NCBI RefSeq assembly: GCF_014695385.1
Contig: NZ_JACJOD010000006.1
Coordinates: 620,001 to 684,000 of the forward strand
DNA: 64,000 nucleotides
Source: Trichocoleus sp. FACHB-46
GTDB taxonomy: Bacteria; Cyanobacteriota; Cyanobacteriia; FACHB-46
Direction: 5' to 3'
The position numbers were made by a program, and so were the translations under genes. Below, in pieces: positions 8,917 to 22,481 of the stretch (position 1 is its first letter; every line of letters begins with the position of its first letter). The notes under the pieces are model-generated. The model was not told where the DNA came from. It did no database searches and saw only the letters and a list, made by a program, of their open reading frames with translations.

Positions 8917-8956
8917 AAAAAATAAGGTTCACCTCCTGAGGTGAACCTTATTTTTT
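8917..8956. terminator. bidirectional Rho-independent terminator, rdgB / glnB
   Basis: TAAGGTTCACCT pairs with AGGTGAACCTTA around a CCTG loop, flanked by six A on the left and six T on the right. Each strand therefore has a GC-containing stem followed by a U-run, so it should end both the rdgB-like transcript and the convergent glnB transcript. Confidence 0.9.
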
Positions 8957-8988
8957 AATGCCCTGAGGAAACCGATTGCCAGCTGTGC

Positions 8989-9339
<351 letters not shown>

Positions 9340-9404
9340 TCAGACCGTTTTTCTACCAATTGACCAGCATGACACTTTCTATCACCGCTCAAACCCAGAC
9401 TTTT

Positions 9405-9418
9405 GTATCAAAAAATAC
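9405..9418 (-). promoter_or_regulatory. NtcA box 1 (promoter-proximal) of glnB
   Basis: This is a perfect GTA-N8-TAC palindrome. On the coding strand a TAGAAA hexamer follows after 23 bases, close to the class II NtcA promoter layout. It lies 78 bases upstream of the glnB start codon. Confidence 0.7.
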
Positions 9419-9440
9419 ATTTGTTTGGGCATGCATCGCA

Positions 9441-9454
9441 GTACTTAGCTGTAC
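9441..9454 (-). promoter_or_regulatory. NtcA box 2 (distal) of glnB
   Basis: This is a second perfect GTA-N8-TAC palindrome. On the glnB strand the TANNNT hexamer TATTTT begins 23 bases after it, which is the usual NtcA-to--10 spacing. It may drive a second, longer transcript. Confidence 0.7.
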
Positions 9455-9572
9455 TTTATAAGACTTGACGTTGTCAACAAATTTTATCGTCTACCTAGAG
9501 AATTAGTCAGACCTATTTATCACTGAGGCGAATTGAAGCGGCTGCAATACATAGCTACCTACCACCATCTAG

Positions 9573-10157
9573 TTAACGGCTAGGTAAAAAAGGACGCACA
9601 ATCAAGAAGCCTGCCCCAAATGCTGAGACAACAATCAGAAAGATAACTGCTGCTAACCAAAAACCACCTAACTCAGGTGATTGCTCCCCTTGGGGATTAC
9701 GACGAGGCCGTGTTTCTGCTTGCTCAGTAAATAGCTTTTCTGAAACCACCGTAGGTTCGGCTGGCTCTGGCCGAGGATTAAAACTACGGGGCATGGATCG
9801 AGCAGGTTCAGGGGTGAAATAACTCGGCTCAACCACAATATCGGGTCTTGTATACGCTACTTCAGCCATAACACTGCGGCTGAGAGGTTGCTGGGAACCC
9901 GCTACCTTTTGTAACTGCAAAGCGGACTGAACAACTTTGTCAACTTCTGTCCGTAGTTGTTGATTTTGCTTGGCTAAATTTTGATTCTGATTGTTGAGAG
10001 AATCGAGCATGGCGCGGGTGGCTTGCAGCTCGGCAGCCAACTCGCGGTATACCGAAATAGGCACCGAGGGAGCATAACCATTAGCTGTAGCTTGCCCAGT
10101 GTAACTAGAGGCCGTAACGTTGCGCATTGGTGGCTTAGTATTGAGATGGGATGTCAT
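9573..10157 (-). CDS. hypothetical coiled-coil protein with a C-terminal membrane anchor
   Basis: I do not recognise a named family. The 194-residue protein has a disordered N-terminus, a predicted coiled coil at about 35-85 rich in Gln, Asn and Leu (ELAAELQATRAMLDSLNNQNQNL and onward), a proline-rich acidic linker (about 105-160) and one transmembrane helix at about 165-187 followed by a short basic tail. There is no signal peptide, so the bulk is probably cytoplasmic and tail-anchored. It is divergent from queF. The composition and organisation support a real gene; no enzymatic motif is present. Confidence 0.65.
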   Translation of the reverse strand: MTSHLNTKPPMRNVTASSYTGQATANGYAPSVPISVYRELAAELQATRAMLDSLNNQNQNLAKQNQQLRTEVDKVVQSALQLQKVAGSQQPLSRSVMAEVAYTRPDIVVEPSYFTPEPARSMPRSFNPRPEPAEPTVVSEKLFTEQAETRPRRNPQGEQSPELGGFWLAAVIFLIVVSAFGAGFLIVRPFLPSR

Positions 10158-10329
10158 AGGGTTGAGCTGAAATCCTACAGGGCAGCATTGGTCAATTAGT
10201 CGATTGATCTATGCCCCAGAATAGATGAAATTAGAGCAATCTAACAGCGATTCGTCAAGGAATTCGCTACAAATCTGCAAATTCAGCCCGCAAACTCAGA
10301 TCCATCCATTCGTCAACGTTTGTCTTTGC

Positions 10330-10776
10330 ATGACTATGAATCACTCTCCAGCCTCTCCAGATATGGTATCTGAGCCTGATGCGATCGCTGAATCTGCGTC
10401 ACAGGTGAAGTACGGAGAACGGCAAATCGCTGAAGGACAACTGATCACTTTTCCCAATCCTCGGCTGGGACGACGTTACGATGTCAGCATCACCTTGCCA
10501 GAATTTACCTGCAAGTGTCCGTTTTCGGGATATCCTGATTTCGCTACGATTCACATTACCTATGTACCTGATCAGCGCGTGGTAGAGCTAAAAGCGCTGA
10601 AGCTGTATATCAATAGCTATCGCGATCGCTATATTTCCCACGAAGAATCGATCAACCAAATTTTGGATGATTTCGTCGCCGCTGCTGACCCTCTAGAGAT
10701 CAGAGTTAAAGGTGACTTTAATCCTCGCGGTAATGTCCACACCGTAGTGGAAGTGCATCACCAGAAGGATCATTGA
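10330..10776 (+). CDS. queF: NADPH-dependent 7-cyano-7-deazaguanine (preQ0) reductase
   Basis: QueF reduces the nitrile of preQ0 to preQ1 in queuosine tRNA modification. The short, unimodular form is seen here, about 148 residues from the chosen start. The catalytic region [16 protein letters not shown] carries the nucleophilic cysteine and conserved aspartate, and [20 protein letters not shown] is the QueF substrate-binding signature. The ATG at 10330 is chosen because the 35 residues before it show no family similarity; the frame is open back to 10225, and an ATG two codons later is also possible. It converges on ccs1 across a small repeat hairpin. Confidence 0.93.
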   Translation: MTMNHSPASPDMVSEPDAIAESASQVKYGERQIAEGQLITFPNPRLGRRYDVSITLPEFTCKCPFSGYPDFATIHITYVPDQRVVELKALKLYINSYRDRYISHEESINQILDDFVAAADPLEIRVKGDFNPRGNVHTVVEVHHQKDH

Positions 10777-10790
10777 AGGTTAGACAATGA

Positions 10791-10811
10791 GGGCAACCAC
10801 AAGAGTTGCCC
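10791..10811. repeat. REP-like hairpin, GGGCAAC...GTTGCCC
   Basis: A 7-bp inverted repeat with a 7-base loop is followed by CCTACC, between convergent queF and ccs1. Similar GGGCAACC...GGTTGCCC elements are dispersed in cyanobacterial intergenic regions. Because it lies between two 3' ends it may help stop readthrough, but there is no U-run. Confidence 0.55.
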
Positions 10812-10840
10812 CTACCGCATATCAACTAATGCCCGAATTT

Positions 10841-12256
10841 CTAGCGGGCTGATGGGGTGAGGGCTTCAGCAGCGATCGCAGGCTCAGCAGGGGAAGAGGT
10901 AGGTTGACTCAGGCGATCGAGAATTTCTAGCAACTCCCGCTCGAACGCAACTTGCGCCCGATTAGTTCTGCCACCGATATAGAAGCGTCCCTCTTTCTGC
11001 AAAGCCCAAACTTGCGAGTGAGAGACATAGCTCATCATGACGCTCAACATTAGGAGCCCAAACCCAGCGTAGACCGCCGGTATCCCTGGGTCCGCCTTGA
11101 TTTGCAAACCTGTACTGCCAATTAAATCCACCACAGACAGCGTGACGCCATTCACATCGACCGCCATCCCCGAACGTACAGTGGCAACAAGCTTGCCTTG
11201 AATGTCGTAGATCAGCAGCATGCCTTGTAGATCTTTAGCTACAAGGGACACGCCAGCGCTTAGATCTGGTTTAGTAGGCACCCAGGTTCCCCAAATTCGG
11301 CCTGCCCCGCCTGTTTCTAGCTGTCCCATAGGTAAGCGAAACACGGGACTTTTGTTGAGTCGGACTTGAGCAGCGGCGATCGCCCAATCCGCCTGATACA
11401 AAGTCACGCCTTTGTGCCGCAATGGCTCGTTCACATGAATCGTCTTACGCTTAATTTCCTGTCCTTGACTATCCAGCACCGACAAGTCTGAATAAAACTG
11501 ATCAATCGCGCCCTCAGGCGTATAGTCAATCCAGAAACGATTCACCCGAACTGACCAATCTTTCGGCACCTGTGCCCCCACCCAAGGCCCCGCATCCACA
11601 ATGTTTTGAATCTTAAACGTGGCTCCACTGGGAATCATTTCTTGGGCCATAAAACCAGTCATGGCTCCCCAAATGGCCCCTGCCAGAATGAGCAACATGC
11701 TGGCATGTACCACAATCGGGCCAATCCGCCCTACCAATCCTTTGCGGGCATATAGCTTTTCTCCTTCTTGAAAAACTTTGTAGCGTTGCTTTTCCAAAAG
11801 AGGAACTAAAGCTTCTAGAGAACCTGTTTCCAACTCCGCACTCAGAGCTAGCTTTTGGAACTGGCGAGGCTGCTCATAAAACTTCCATTGTCGCGCTGCT
11901 TTAAGTGCCGGAAATTGGCGAGTAAACGTACAAGCGGTCAGACTGCCCCCAAACAAAATAAGGATCGCCAAAAACCACCAAGTCCGGTAGACATGATCCA
12001 ACCCTACCGTTAACAGCACTTTCCAAGAGAGAAAGCCAAACAAAGCTGGGTCTTCGGGATAGTTCGCTTGATAAAAAGCGCTCGATTGGCCTTGCTCAAT
12101 TACGGTACCGGAAATACTCGCCACCGCGATTGCTAAGAGCAGCATAATGGCCAACCGCAAATCTGCTAGCAGCGGCAGCAATTCTTTTTGAAAAAAGCGT
12201 TGAGGACCAGTCCTTAAATCCAAAATTTGGGATAGAAATGTATTGTCTGTAGTCAT
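10841..12256 (-). CDS. ccs1: System II cytochrome c biogenesis protein Ccs1 (CcsB/ResB)
   Basis: Ccs1 works with CcsA to deliver and attach haem to apocytochromes c (cytochrome f, c6, c550) on the lumenal side of the membrane. The 471-residue protein has the ResB layout: three membrane helices in the first 150 residues (starting [17 protein letters not shown]), a fourth at about 190-215, a large lumenal domain, and a last helix near the C-terminus ([23 protein letters not shown]). The ATG at 12256 is preferred, since it gives the family's normal N-terminus ([18 protein letters not shown]) and leaves only two bases after ccdA; the frame opens further upstream inside ccdA. Coupling with ccdA supports the pathway assignment. 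The ccsA partner is not in this window. Confidence 0.92.
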   Translation of the reverse strand: MTTDNTFLSQILDLRTGPQRFFQKELLPLLADLRLAIMLLLAIAVASISGTVIEQGQSSAFYQANYPEDPALFGFLSWKVLLTVGLDHVYRTWWFLAILILFGGSLTACTFTRQFPALKAARQWKFYEQPRQFQKLALSAELETGSLEALVPLLEKQRYKVFQEGEKLYARKGLVGRIGPIVVHASMLLILAGAIWGAMTGFMAQEMIPSGATFKIQNIVDAGPWVGAQVPKDWSVRVNRFWIDYTPEGAIDQFYSDLSVLDSQGQEIKRKTIHVNEPLRHKGVTLYQADWAIAAAQVRLNKSPVFRLPMGQLETGGAGRIWGTWVPTKPDLSAGVSLVAKDLQGMLLIYDIQGKLVATVRSGMAVDVNGVTLSVVDLIGSTGLQIKADPGIPAVYAGFGLLMLSVMMSYVSHSQVWALQKEGRFYIGGRTNRAQVAFERELLEILDRLSQPTSSPAEPAIAAEALTPSAR

Positions 12257-12258
12257 TT

Positions 12259-13002
12259 CTAGAAGGTTGCGGTGGGCAGAAAACGGAATAGCAGCGAAAA
12301 AACTCCAAATCCAACCAGTAAGGCTCCACTGGCAGGGGTAATCCAACTAGACCAGCGGCGGAGTTCCAGTAACTTTTTGATTGAAGCTGTAAAGGTGCCT
12401 GCCAAAATTAGCGGGGCTGAGTAACCTACTGTATAAGCCAAGAGCAGCACGCCCCCCATCACGGGGTTGTGGGTAGTAGATACCCATCCTAGTAAAGTAG
12501 CGAGGACTGGAGTGCTACAAGGAGAAGCTACCAAACCAAAGGTTAAGCCCAAGAGATAGGCGCGGACACCGGGCGGTAGATCTGAAGGAATTAGTGCAAA
12601 TCCATCAAATGAAGGTAGTTGAAGCGGCAGGGCTTCTAGAAGATTCAGCCCCATAACGATGGCGATCGCACTGACAACAATAGGTAAGCCAAGACCAATT
12701 TGGCCATAAACTTGACCGAGAGCGGTTGCGGCAATGCCCAAACCTGCCAACGTGGTAGCTAATCCTAGGGAAAACCAAGTCGATTGCAGAGCTGCCTGCC
12801 AACGGCTTTTGGCTTCGTAACCTCCGATGTACCCAATGGTAATCGGCAACATCGACAGCATGCAGGGAGTCAAACTAGTCAGGAGTCCAGCCAGAAAAAT
12901 GACTACAACACTCGTTAGCGTCAGATGGGTCAACTGCGTCGAAACGAGACAGTTGGCAAATTGTTCTAGTTGGTACAGTTGGGTCCGCAATAATTCAATC
13001 AT
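12259..13002 (-). CDS. ccdA: CcdA thiol:disulfide transmembrane electron carrier
   Basis: CcdA passes reducing equivalents from cytoplasmic thioredoxin across the membrane to keep apocytochrome CXXCH cysteines reduced. The 247-residue protein has six hydrophobic helices and the two conserved cysteine-proline sites, [13 protein letters not shown] at the start of helix 1 and [13 protein letters not shown] in helix 4. The ATG at 13002 gives a short amphipathic leader of about 25 residues before helix 1. It precedes ccs1 by two bases, so the two are probably translated from one message, possibly together with ftsW upstream. Confidence 0.93.
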   Translation of the reverse strand: MIELLRTQLYQLEQFANCLVSTQLTHLTLTSVVVIFLAGLLTSLTPCMLSMLPITIGYIGGYEAKSRWQAALQSTWFSLGLATTLAGLGIAATALGQVYGQIGLGLPIVVSAIAIVMGLNLLEALPLQLPSFDGFALIPSDLPPGVRAYLLGLTFGLVASPCSTPVLATLLGWVSTTHNPVMGGVLLLAYTVGYSAPLILAGTFTASIKKLLELRRWSSWITPASGALLVGFGVFSLLFRFLPTATF

Positions 13003-13112
13003 GCTGAAGCTGGCTCAGTTCGCTCAAACGCTATCCTCATGATCTTATTATCGAGGTTTCCTTGAGCTAAAGGCCAGAGATTATGTGAGTGATGGCTCAA
13101 TGCACTGTTCAA

Positions 13113-14285
13113 TTAGCTTCTAGCCGAAAGTCGCTGTTCTGGCAGCGAGACAACTTCCGCCTCACTACTTTCACGCGCTACCCGAATTAATAACCCCGCC
13201 GCTAATAGGCTAGCGATCATAGAACTACCGCCGTAGCTAAACAACGGAAACGGTAATCCTGTCGTGGGTAGAGCGCCCGTTGCCACCCCGATGTTTAAGA
13301 GGGATTGCCCCACCATTAAAATCACCGCTCCGATCGCAACCAGTTGATGGACAATCTTGCGGGCTTTCAGGGCAACAAACAGACCTAACGTGCCGTAGAT
13401 TGCCAGAAGCAACAACAACAGCAAGCTACCCATAAAGCCAAATTCCTCAGCAAACACTGCAAAAATAAAATCTGTGTACTGAATCGGTAAGTAAAAGAGT
13501 TTCTGCTGCGACAGCCCAAAGCCTGTTCCCCAAACTCCCCCAGAACCAACGGCCAGTAAACTTTGAATTAACTGATAACCATCCTGAGCAGGGTCAGCCC
13601 AAGGATTCAAGAAAGAAATGACTCGTCGCCGTTGATACTCTTTAATGCTGATACTCAGTGTGGCTAAAAGCAGTCCTCCTAACGCAGTCCCTCCCAAGTA
13701 AGCGTAGGGAATGCCCGCTGCCATCGCGATTAACCAAAGGGTAATGCCACACAGCGCTGTCGTGCTCAAATTAGGTTGCAACAAAATGCCCGCCAATATA
13801 GCGGCAAAAATAGCTAGCCAGCTCCATCGGTAAGTTGGGCTAAAACGGTTCCATTGCCCAAACAACCGAGCACTTTGCAGAACCAGAAATGGCTTCATTA
13901 ACTCTGATGGTTGTATCGGCACAGGCCCCAAGGCCAGCCATCGCGTTGCACCATTTACGGTTGTGCCTAAACCCGGTACTAAAGTGGCAAAAATGAGGCC
14001 CAATATCAACACGACAAACCAATGTGCCATACCCAAGGCATAGCGCAGTGGAGAATGCACCAGTAGGTTAAATCCTACCAAGCCAACTAAAATCCAAAGA
14101 ATCTGGCGTTTAAAGTAGTAAAGCCCATCGCCAAAATCTGCATCTGCAACCGGGTAAGAAGCAGAAAATAAAGCTGCTAGCCCAACCATCAACCATAGGA
14201 AAGTTAGCCACCGCAGGAGACGAGCCTCTAAGCTCCAACTCTGTGCAGACGTGTCAAAAAATGGGATTAGATAGCGAAGATTCAC
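13113..14285 (-). CDS. ftsW: FtsW/RodA/SpoVE (SEDS) protein, probably FtsW
   Basis: SEDS proteins are peptidoglycan glycosyltransferases, and FtsW is the one that works at the division septum with a class B PBP. The 390 residues hold about ten hydrophobic helices. Family motifs are NGATRWLALGPVPIQPSELMK (near residues 110-130) and, near the C-terminus, TTGLPFPLFSYGGSSMIA. The distinction from RodA rests on overall similarity and on cyanobacterial gene context, so it is less sure than the family. It lies 110 bases upstream of ccdA in the same direction. Confidence 0.88.
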   Translation of the reverse strand: MNLRYLIPFFDTSAQSWSLEARLLRWLTFLWLMVGLAALFSASYPVADADFGDGLYYFKRQILWILVGLVGFNLLVHSPLRYALGMAHWFVVLILGLIFATLVPGLGTTVNGATRWLALGPVPIQPSELMKPFLVLQSARLFGQWNRFSPTYRWSWLAIFAAILAGILLQPNLSTTALCGITLWLIAMAAGIPYAYLGGTALGGLLLATLSISIKEYQRRRVISFLNPWADPAQDGYQLIQSLLAVGSGGVWGTGFGLSQQKLFYLPIQYTDFIFAVFAEEFGFMGSLLLLLLLAIYGTLGLFVALKARKIVHQLVAIGAVILMVGQSLLNIGVATGALPTTGLPFPLFSYGGSSMIASLLAAGLLIRVARESSEAEVVSLPEQRLSARS

Positions 14286-14355
14286 AGCAACCGTGGGTGT
14301 GCAATCAAAGAGTATCTGTCAAGAGTAGCGCAGGCGGTAGAAGAAATATAGACAA

Positions 14356-14378
14356 TAAAAAAGAGGCCATCACGGCCT
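14356..14378 (-). terminator. Rho-independent terminator of apcC
   Basis: On the minus strand GAGGCC pairs with GGCCTC around a five-base loop and is followed by six T. It lies 60 bases past the apcC stop codon. Confidence 0.85.
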
Positions 14379-14437
14379 CAAGGCTTGTATTCCGAGTCGA
14401 TAAAGAGTGAGAGCCTTTGTAGGCGTTGCTGAATGAT

Positions 14438-14641
14438 TTAGAGGAGGCCAGTGTTGGTTCCGGGTCTGCCAGTTGCCAACTCAACTTTAACGATCTTGCC
14501 GCCCATTTTCATGATGCGTTGTTGCTCACGAAACCAGTTCTCGTAGGGAACTAGCTTCGTAAAATAGGTGTTCTGTAGCTCCCGCTGGGTACGAATCCGG
14601 GTTTGGCTAGGAACACAAGCCGTAACCTTGAACATGCGCAT
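14438..14641 (-). CDS. apcC: phycobilisome core linker LC7.8
   Basis: This is the small linker that caps and stabilises allophycocyanin trimers at the ends of core cylinders. At 67 residues it has the expected length and the CpcD-like fold signature MRMFKVTACVPSQ, RELQNTYFTKLVPYENWF and GGKIVKVELATGRPG. It lies 470 bases downstream of apcB, a longer gap than usual, and is followed by its own terminator. The gap suggests processing or partial termination between apcAB and apcC, which would fit the lower stoichiometry of the linker. Confidence 0.97.
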   Translation of the reverse strand: MRMFKVTACVPSQTRIRTQRELQNTYFTKLVPYENWFREQQRIMKMGGKIVKVELATGRPGTNTGLL

Positions 14642-15113
14642 GGGTTATTTCTCCTGACTAGGTGCAGAGTTAAAGTTTGGAGATCAAAGAATTTCAAGTT
14701 CAGAATCTTAGAGATGTAGCACCAACTTCTGAGAAACCAAAGTGTTGCTGTGAAGGTGGCATCTAAGAGTCTGCTGAGGTCCGAAGAATGCTTACTGAGT
14801 CAGTTGCGACGTTGCTAGAGGCGCTATAGCAGCTAAAACGTGATGCGATCGCTTAAATCACGAATGTAATAGCGAATAAAAATCAAAGCTTCTCGATATA
14901 GAGGGGCGATCGCAAGACCCCAAAAATCCTCTAAATATGCTGAAGGCTGGGAGTCGAGAGTCAATACTAGACCGCTAAAACCAATCTACTTATGAGTTAG
15001 ACAAGTCTTTAACAAGCTAGCACTCACTCTAGACTTCCCAGACCTTACAGAAGGGGTTGAGCTTTGAGTTTGAATTAAAGCTAACTCAGCACTCAGAACT
15101 CAGAATCTAGCGA
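14642..15113. other. apcB-apcC intergenic region
   Basis: This 472-base region contains two HIP1-type GCGATCGC sites (near 14845 and 14907) and, close to the apcB stop, tandem heptamer-like copies of ACTCAG at about 15085-15108. No ORF or RNA gene is evident. It probably carries the signals that reduce apcC expression relative to apcAB. Confidence 0.5.
15085..15108. repeat. short tandem repeat of ACTCAGnn type
   Basis: ACTCAG occurs three times at about 7-8 base steps just downstream of apcB on the minus strand. This is the style of short tandemly repeated repetitive sequence that is common in filamentous cyanobacteria. Confidence 0.5.
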
Positions 15114-15599
15114 TTAGCTCAAGCCAGAGGAGATGTAGTCGAGGTAAACACCCATTTCCTTACCAGCATCTGCACCAACCAAGCTAGCAGTCACTTCTTT
15201 GATTGCTTGGATAGCTTGTACAGTAGCAGCGATGGGTACACCCAAGGAGTTGTAGGTTTCCTTCAAACCGTTGAGCACGCGCTCATCGAGGATGGAAGGA
15301 TCGCCAGCTAGCATTGCGTAGGTTGCATAGCGGAGGTAGTAGTCCAAGTCGCGGATGCAAGCAGCATAGCGACGAGTGGTGTACATGTTACCACCGGGAC
15401 GAGTGATGTCAGAGTACAACAAAGACTTAGCAACAGCTTCCTTCACGATCGCAGCTGCGTTAGCGCTGATGGTGGTAGCTGCACGAACGCGCAGTTCACC
15501 AGATTGGAAGTAGCCCTTGAGCTTTTCCAAAGAAGCGGTGTCTAGGTACTTACCTTGAACGTCAGAAGAGTTAATAACAGCAGTAATTGCGTCTTGCAT
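15114..15599 (-). CDS. apcB: allophycocyanin beta subunit
   Basis: The beta chain of allophycocyanin forms the core cylinders of the phycobilisome, which pass excitation energy to the reaction centres. The 161-residue length is exact. Cys81 in [18 protein letters not shown] binds phycocyanobilin, and Asn71 in [10 protein letters not shown] is the residue methylated in this subunit. The C-terminus, [10 protein letters not shown], is typical. It follows apcA by 66 bases on the same message. Confidence 0.98.
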   Translation of the reverse strand: MQDAITAVINSSDVQGKYLDTASLEKLKGYFQSGELRVRAATTISANAAAIVKEAVAKSLLYSDITRPGGNMYTTRRYAACIRDLDYYLRYATYAMLAGDPSILDERVLNGLKETYNSLGVPIAATVQAIQAIKEVTASLVGADAGKEMGVYLDYISSGLS

Positions 15600-15665
15600 G
15601 GTTTTGCTTCCTTAAATCACGTAATCTCGAAAAGTATTTGACTGTGCGTAGGCAAGGTCAAAACC

Positions 15666-16151
15666 TTACTGCATTGCACCGATCACGTAGTCGAAGTAGG
15701 AGCCAGCTTCAGCAGCGTCTTCACCAGACAACAGAGAAGTAGCAACGTTCTTCAGGCCGCGGATACCTTCAGCAACGCCATCCACGGGAGTACCCAGAGA
15801 CTTGTACATCTCACGAACACCAACGATACCGATTTCTTCGATGGGAGTCACATCGCCAGAAACGATTCCGTAGGTTACTAGACGGAGGTAGTAGTCGAGG
15901 TCACGCAGGCAGGTAGCGGTTAGCTCTTCGCCGTAAGCGTTTCCACCAGGAGAAACAACATCAGGGCGCTTTTGGAACAGTTGGTCGCCAGCTTGCTTAA
16001 CGATGCGCTCACGAGAATCGGTCAAAACTTGAGCGATGCGGAGACGACGCTCACCAGAGGTCACAAAGCTCTTGATCCGATCTAGTTCGCCAGGGCTGAG
16101 GTAGCGAGCTTCAGCATCAGCATTCACGATGGATTTCGTGACAATACTCAT
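15666..16151 (-). CDS. apcA: allophycocyanin alpha subunit
   Basis: This alpha chain pairs with ApcB to make the allophycocyanin monomer. The 161 residues start [20 protein letters not shown], and Cys81 in [19 protein letters not shown] carries the bilin. It lies between apcE and apcB. The 420-base gap after apcE, with an inverted repeat at 16347-16383, suggests its own strong promoter, as expected because ApcA and ApcB are made in large excess over ApcE. Confidence 0.98.
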   Translation of the reverse strand: MSIVTKSIVNADAEARYLSPGELDRIKSFVTSGERRLRIAQVLTDSRERIVKQAGDQLFQKRPDVVSPGGNAYGEELTATCLRDLDYYLRLVTYGIVSGDVTPIEEIGIVGVREMYKSLGTPVDGVAEGIRGLKNVATSLLSGEDAAEAGSYFDYVIGAMQ

Positions 16152-16346
16152 TGATGGATTCCTCCAAAAGAAAAAGTAACCAGACGTGTCTAAACTGGCA
16201 TTTGTAATTCAAGACGGCTGAGTGCTTACTTGCAAAGTTGCCCTAGCAGGATTTGGCAATCAGCAAATTTTTGCAACTCAACAATCTGCCTTCCGCAAAT
16301 ATTTTGCGGCATCAGGTTCACATTCTAAGGTTGTTCGTAATAGTTT

Positions 16347-16383
16347 GTAATATTACCCTCAGCTTTCCCCTTAGGAATATTAC
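16347..16383. promoter_or_regulatory. inverted repeat GTAATATT-N21-AATATTAC upstream of apcA
   Basis: Two perfect 8-base arms are separated by 21 bases, about 200 bases ahead of apcA. The arms are AT-rich and face opposite ways, as for a dimeric regulator or a weak stem. No known consensus fits exactly. Confidence 0.35.
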
Positions 16384-16498
16384 GCAGCCTATCAACCATC
16401 TCTCACAGATACACAGCAGAAATAGCGAGCCATTGGGATCGAGAAATCGCCAATGCCCGCTAGGTAGATCTATGAATCGTTATTCAGTAAATGAGAGC

Positions 16499-16534
16499 TT
16501 CTAACCTACCCATTTGTATGTGAGTAGGTTAGAA
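16499..16534 (-). terminator. hairpin downstream of apcE
   Basis: TTCTAACCTAC pairs perfectly with GTAGGTTAGAA across a 14-base loop, 38 bases after the apcE stop. No T-run follows on the apcE strand, so it could slow readthrough or protect the 3' end rather than terminate fully. Confidence 0.5.
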
Positions 16535-16571
16535 AAATTGCCGGAGTGTACCTACCGACTCGCTAGAGCGA

Positions 16572-20608
<4,037 letters not shown>

Positions 20609-21823
20609 ATGTCAGATTCTCAAACGGTTAGCGCTGCGGTTGCCAAACTCTACGATACTTACCCATTTCCCCCAGAACCACTGCTGGATGAACCACCTCC
20701 GGGCTACAACTGGCGCTGGAACTGGGTGGCAGCCTACAACTTTTGTACTGGGCAAAAACCTCAAAAGCAAAATGTACGGATTTTGGACGCAGGCTGTGGC
20801 TCTGGCGTAGGCACCGAATATTTAGTGCATTTGAATCCACAAGCTCAAGTGGTTGGGATTGATCTCAGCGCTGGGACGCTAGCCGTTGCCAAAGAACGCT
20901 GTCAGCGATCTGGAGCCGATCGCGTGGAATTTCATCACCTCAGCATTTATGACGTGGCTCAAGTTCTAGGAGAATTTGACCTGATCAACTGTGTGGGCGT
21001 ACTGCACCATTTGCCTGACCCGATTCGTGGCATTCAAGCATTGGCTCCTAAACTCGCTCCCGGCGGTTTGATGCATATATTCGTCTACGCTGAATTGGGA
21101 CGTTGGGAAATTCAACTAATGCAAAAAGCGATCGCGCTGCTGCAAGGCGATCGCCGAGGCGACTACAAAGATGGCGTGCAAGTAGGACGACAGATTTTTG
21201 CGGCGCTACCCGAAAACAATCGGCTGGTGAAGCGAGAAAAAGAGCGCTGGTCTCTAGAAAACCAAAAAGATGAGTGCTTTGCGGATATGTACGTGCATCC
21301 GCAAGAGGTGGACTACAACATCGAAACTTTGTTTGAGCTGATTGATGCTTCTGGATTGGAATTTTTGGGCTTCTCCAATCCTCGGCAATGGCAGCTAGAG
21401 CGATTACTCGGCAAAGCGCCAGACTTAGTTGAACGAGCTGAAGGACTGAGCGATCGCGAAAAGTATCGCCTGATCGAACTGCTCGATCCTGAATCAGTCA
21501 CCCACTACGAATTTTTCTTGGCGCGACCCCCCCTACCGAAAGCGGATTGGTCACAGGATGCCGCTCTACTAGCTGCCATTCCAGAACGTAGCCCCTGTAT
21601 GGATGGCTGGCCCAGCCAATGCTTGTTTAACTACGACTATCAAATTACGAATTTATCGGCAGCAGAGTTCGAATTTATTCAAGCTTGCGATGCCAATGCA
21701 AGCCAGCAGCGGACCGTTCAAGAGATTTTGGCCGAGCTAACATTAAAAGTGGACCAAGTGCGATCGCTAGTTGACCAGCAATTGATTTTGCTCACTCCAG
21801 GTCAATCGATAGCGCAGTCATAA
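20609..21823 (+). CDS. class I SAM-dependent methyltransferase
   Basis: The N-terminal half (about 40-210) has a Rossmann methyltransferase fold: motif I ILDAGCGSGVGTEYL, acidic GIDLSAGTLAVAKER after strand 2, and LINCVGVLHHLPDP in the methyltransf-11/12 style. A second half of about 190 residues, with no motif I recognise, ends in a helical region (EILAELTLKVDQVRSLVDQQ) resembling a PqqD- or winged-helix-like segment. The ATG at 20609 is preferred to the TTG at 20600. The substrate is unknown. It stands alone ahead of the ATP synthase operon. Confidence 0.85.
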   Translation: MSDSQTVSAAVAKLYDTYPFPPEPLLDEPPPGYNWRWNWVAAYNFCTGQKPQKQNVRILDAGCGSGVGTEYLVHLNPQAQVVGIDLSAGTLAVAKERCQRSGADRVEFHHLSIYDVAQVLGEFDLINCVGVLHHLPDPIRGIQALAPKLAPGGLMHIFVYAELGRWEIQLMQKAIALLQGDRRGDYKDGVQVGRQIFAALPENNRLVKREKERWSLENQKDECFADMYVHPQEVDYNIETLFELIDASGLEFLGFSNPRQWQLERLLGKAPDLVERAEGLSDREKYRLIELLDPESVTHYEFFLARPPLPKADWSQDAALLAAIPERSPCMDGWPSQCLFNYDYQITNLSAAEFEFIQACDANASQQRTVQEILAELTLKVDQVRSLVDQQLILLTPGQSIAQS

Positions 21824-21987
21824 GCATTTGGCCATTTCGGCTCGAATGAGCGTCAGTCAGGCAGATTATCTAGAATTCCTCATCTTAGTGCTCGATTTTC
21901 AGCATTAAGTATTGTTACCACCCCGTGATATGATCTGTCCTGGCTGATCCCAGTCAAGTTAAATATCTGGACTCGTTTCAGAGTTTT

Positions 21988-22431
21988 GTGACCTTGTCAG
22001 ACCCAACGCTGGAACCAACACCTGTAAGCGGAGATTTGCAACCTAGCGATTCTCCAGCGACAGAACCTAACACCTCCATGCAGGAGTATTATCGGCTACA
22101 GCAAGAACTGCTAGTCATAACACTGGTTGCAACGGCAGTGATCTTCGGTTTTGTCTGTTTTTTTTATTCTCTGAACATTGCCCTCAACTATTTGATTGGG
22201 GCGTGCACAGGTGTGGTTTACTTAAGACTGTTGGCTAAAAACGTTGAGCAGCTTGGCAATAGCAAGAAGCGTGTGGGCAACACCCGGCTCGCTCTTTTTA
22301 TTGGGTTGATTGTAATAGCAACTCAGCTAAATCAACTGCAAATTATCCCAATCTTTTTGGGATTTCTGACCTATAAAGTGGCGCTCCTCGTTTACGTGTT
22401 GCGAATTACATTCATCCCTGACCCCAAGTAG
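21988..22431 (+). CDS. atpI: ATP synthase accessory protein Atp1 (AtpI)
   Basis: This is the small hydrophobic protein at the head of the operon, thought to help assemble the c-ring in the membrane. The 147 residues have a polar N-terminus (about 1-30) and four membrane helices ([45 protein letters not shown] and the last near 125-140). The frame starts with GTG at 21988, and no better start is obvious. It precedes atpB by 50 bases, the standard cyanobacterial order. Identification rests on topology and position. Confidence 0.9.
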   Translation: MTLSDPTLEPTPVSGDLQPSDSPATEPNTSMQEYYRLQQELLVITLVATAVIFGFVCFFYSLNIALNYLIGACTGVVYLRLLAKNVEQLGNSKKRVGNTRLALFIGLIVIATQLNQLQIIPIFLGFLTYKVALLVYVLRITFIPDPK

Positions 22432-22481
22432 GTTGGGCGATTCTTAGAATTCTCCACTCTAATCTCTGGGGAACCTCCTGA

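Larger units (their letters stand above)
16152..16571. other. apcE-apcA intergenic region
   Basis: This 420-base non-coding region between apcE and apcA probably contains the apcA promoter. It has an 8-bp inverted repeat GTAATATT...AATATTAC (16347-16383) and an 11-bp hairpin close to the apcE stop (16499-16534). No RNA gene is recognised. Confidence 0.55.

Noticed and set aside
11000-12100. Long frames on the opposite strand of ccs1 and elsewhere
   Set aside because: They are shadows of the real genes: no family motifs and reversed codon use.
16499-16534. Hairpin after apcE as a strong terminator
   Set aside because: There is no T-run after the stem on the apcE strand, so I list it with only moderate confidence.
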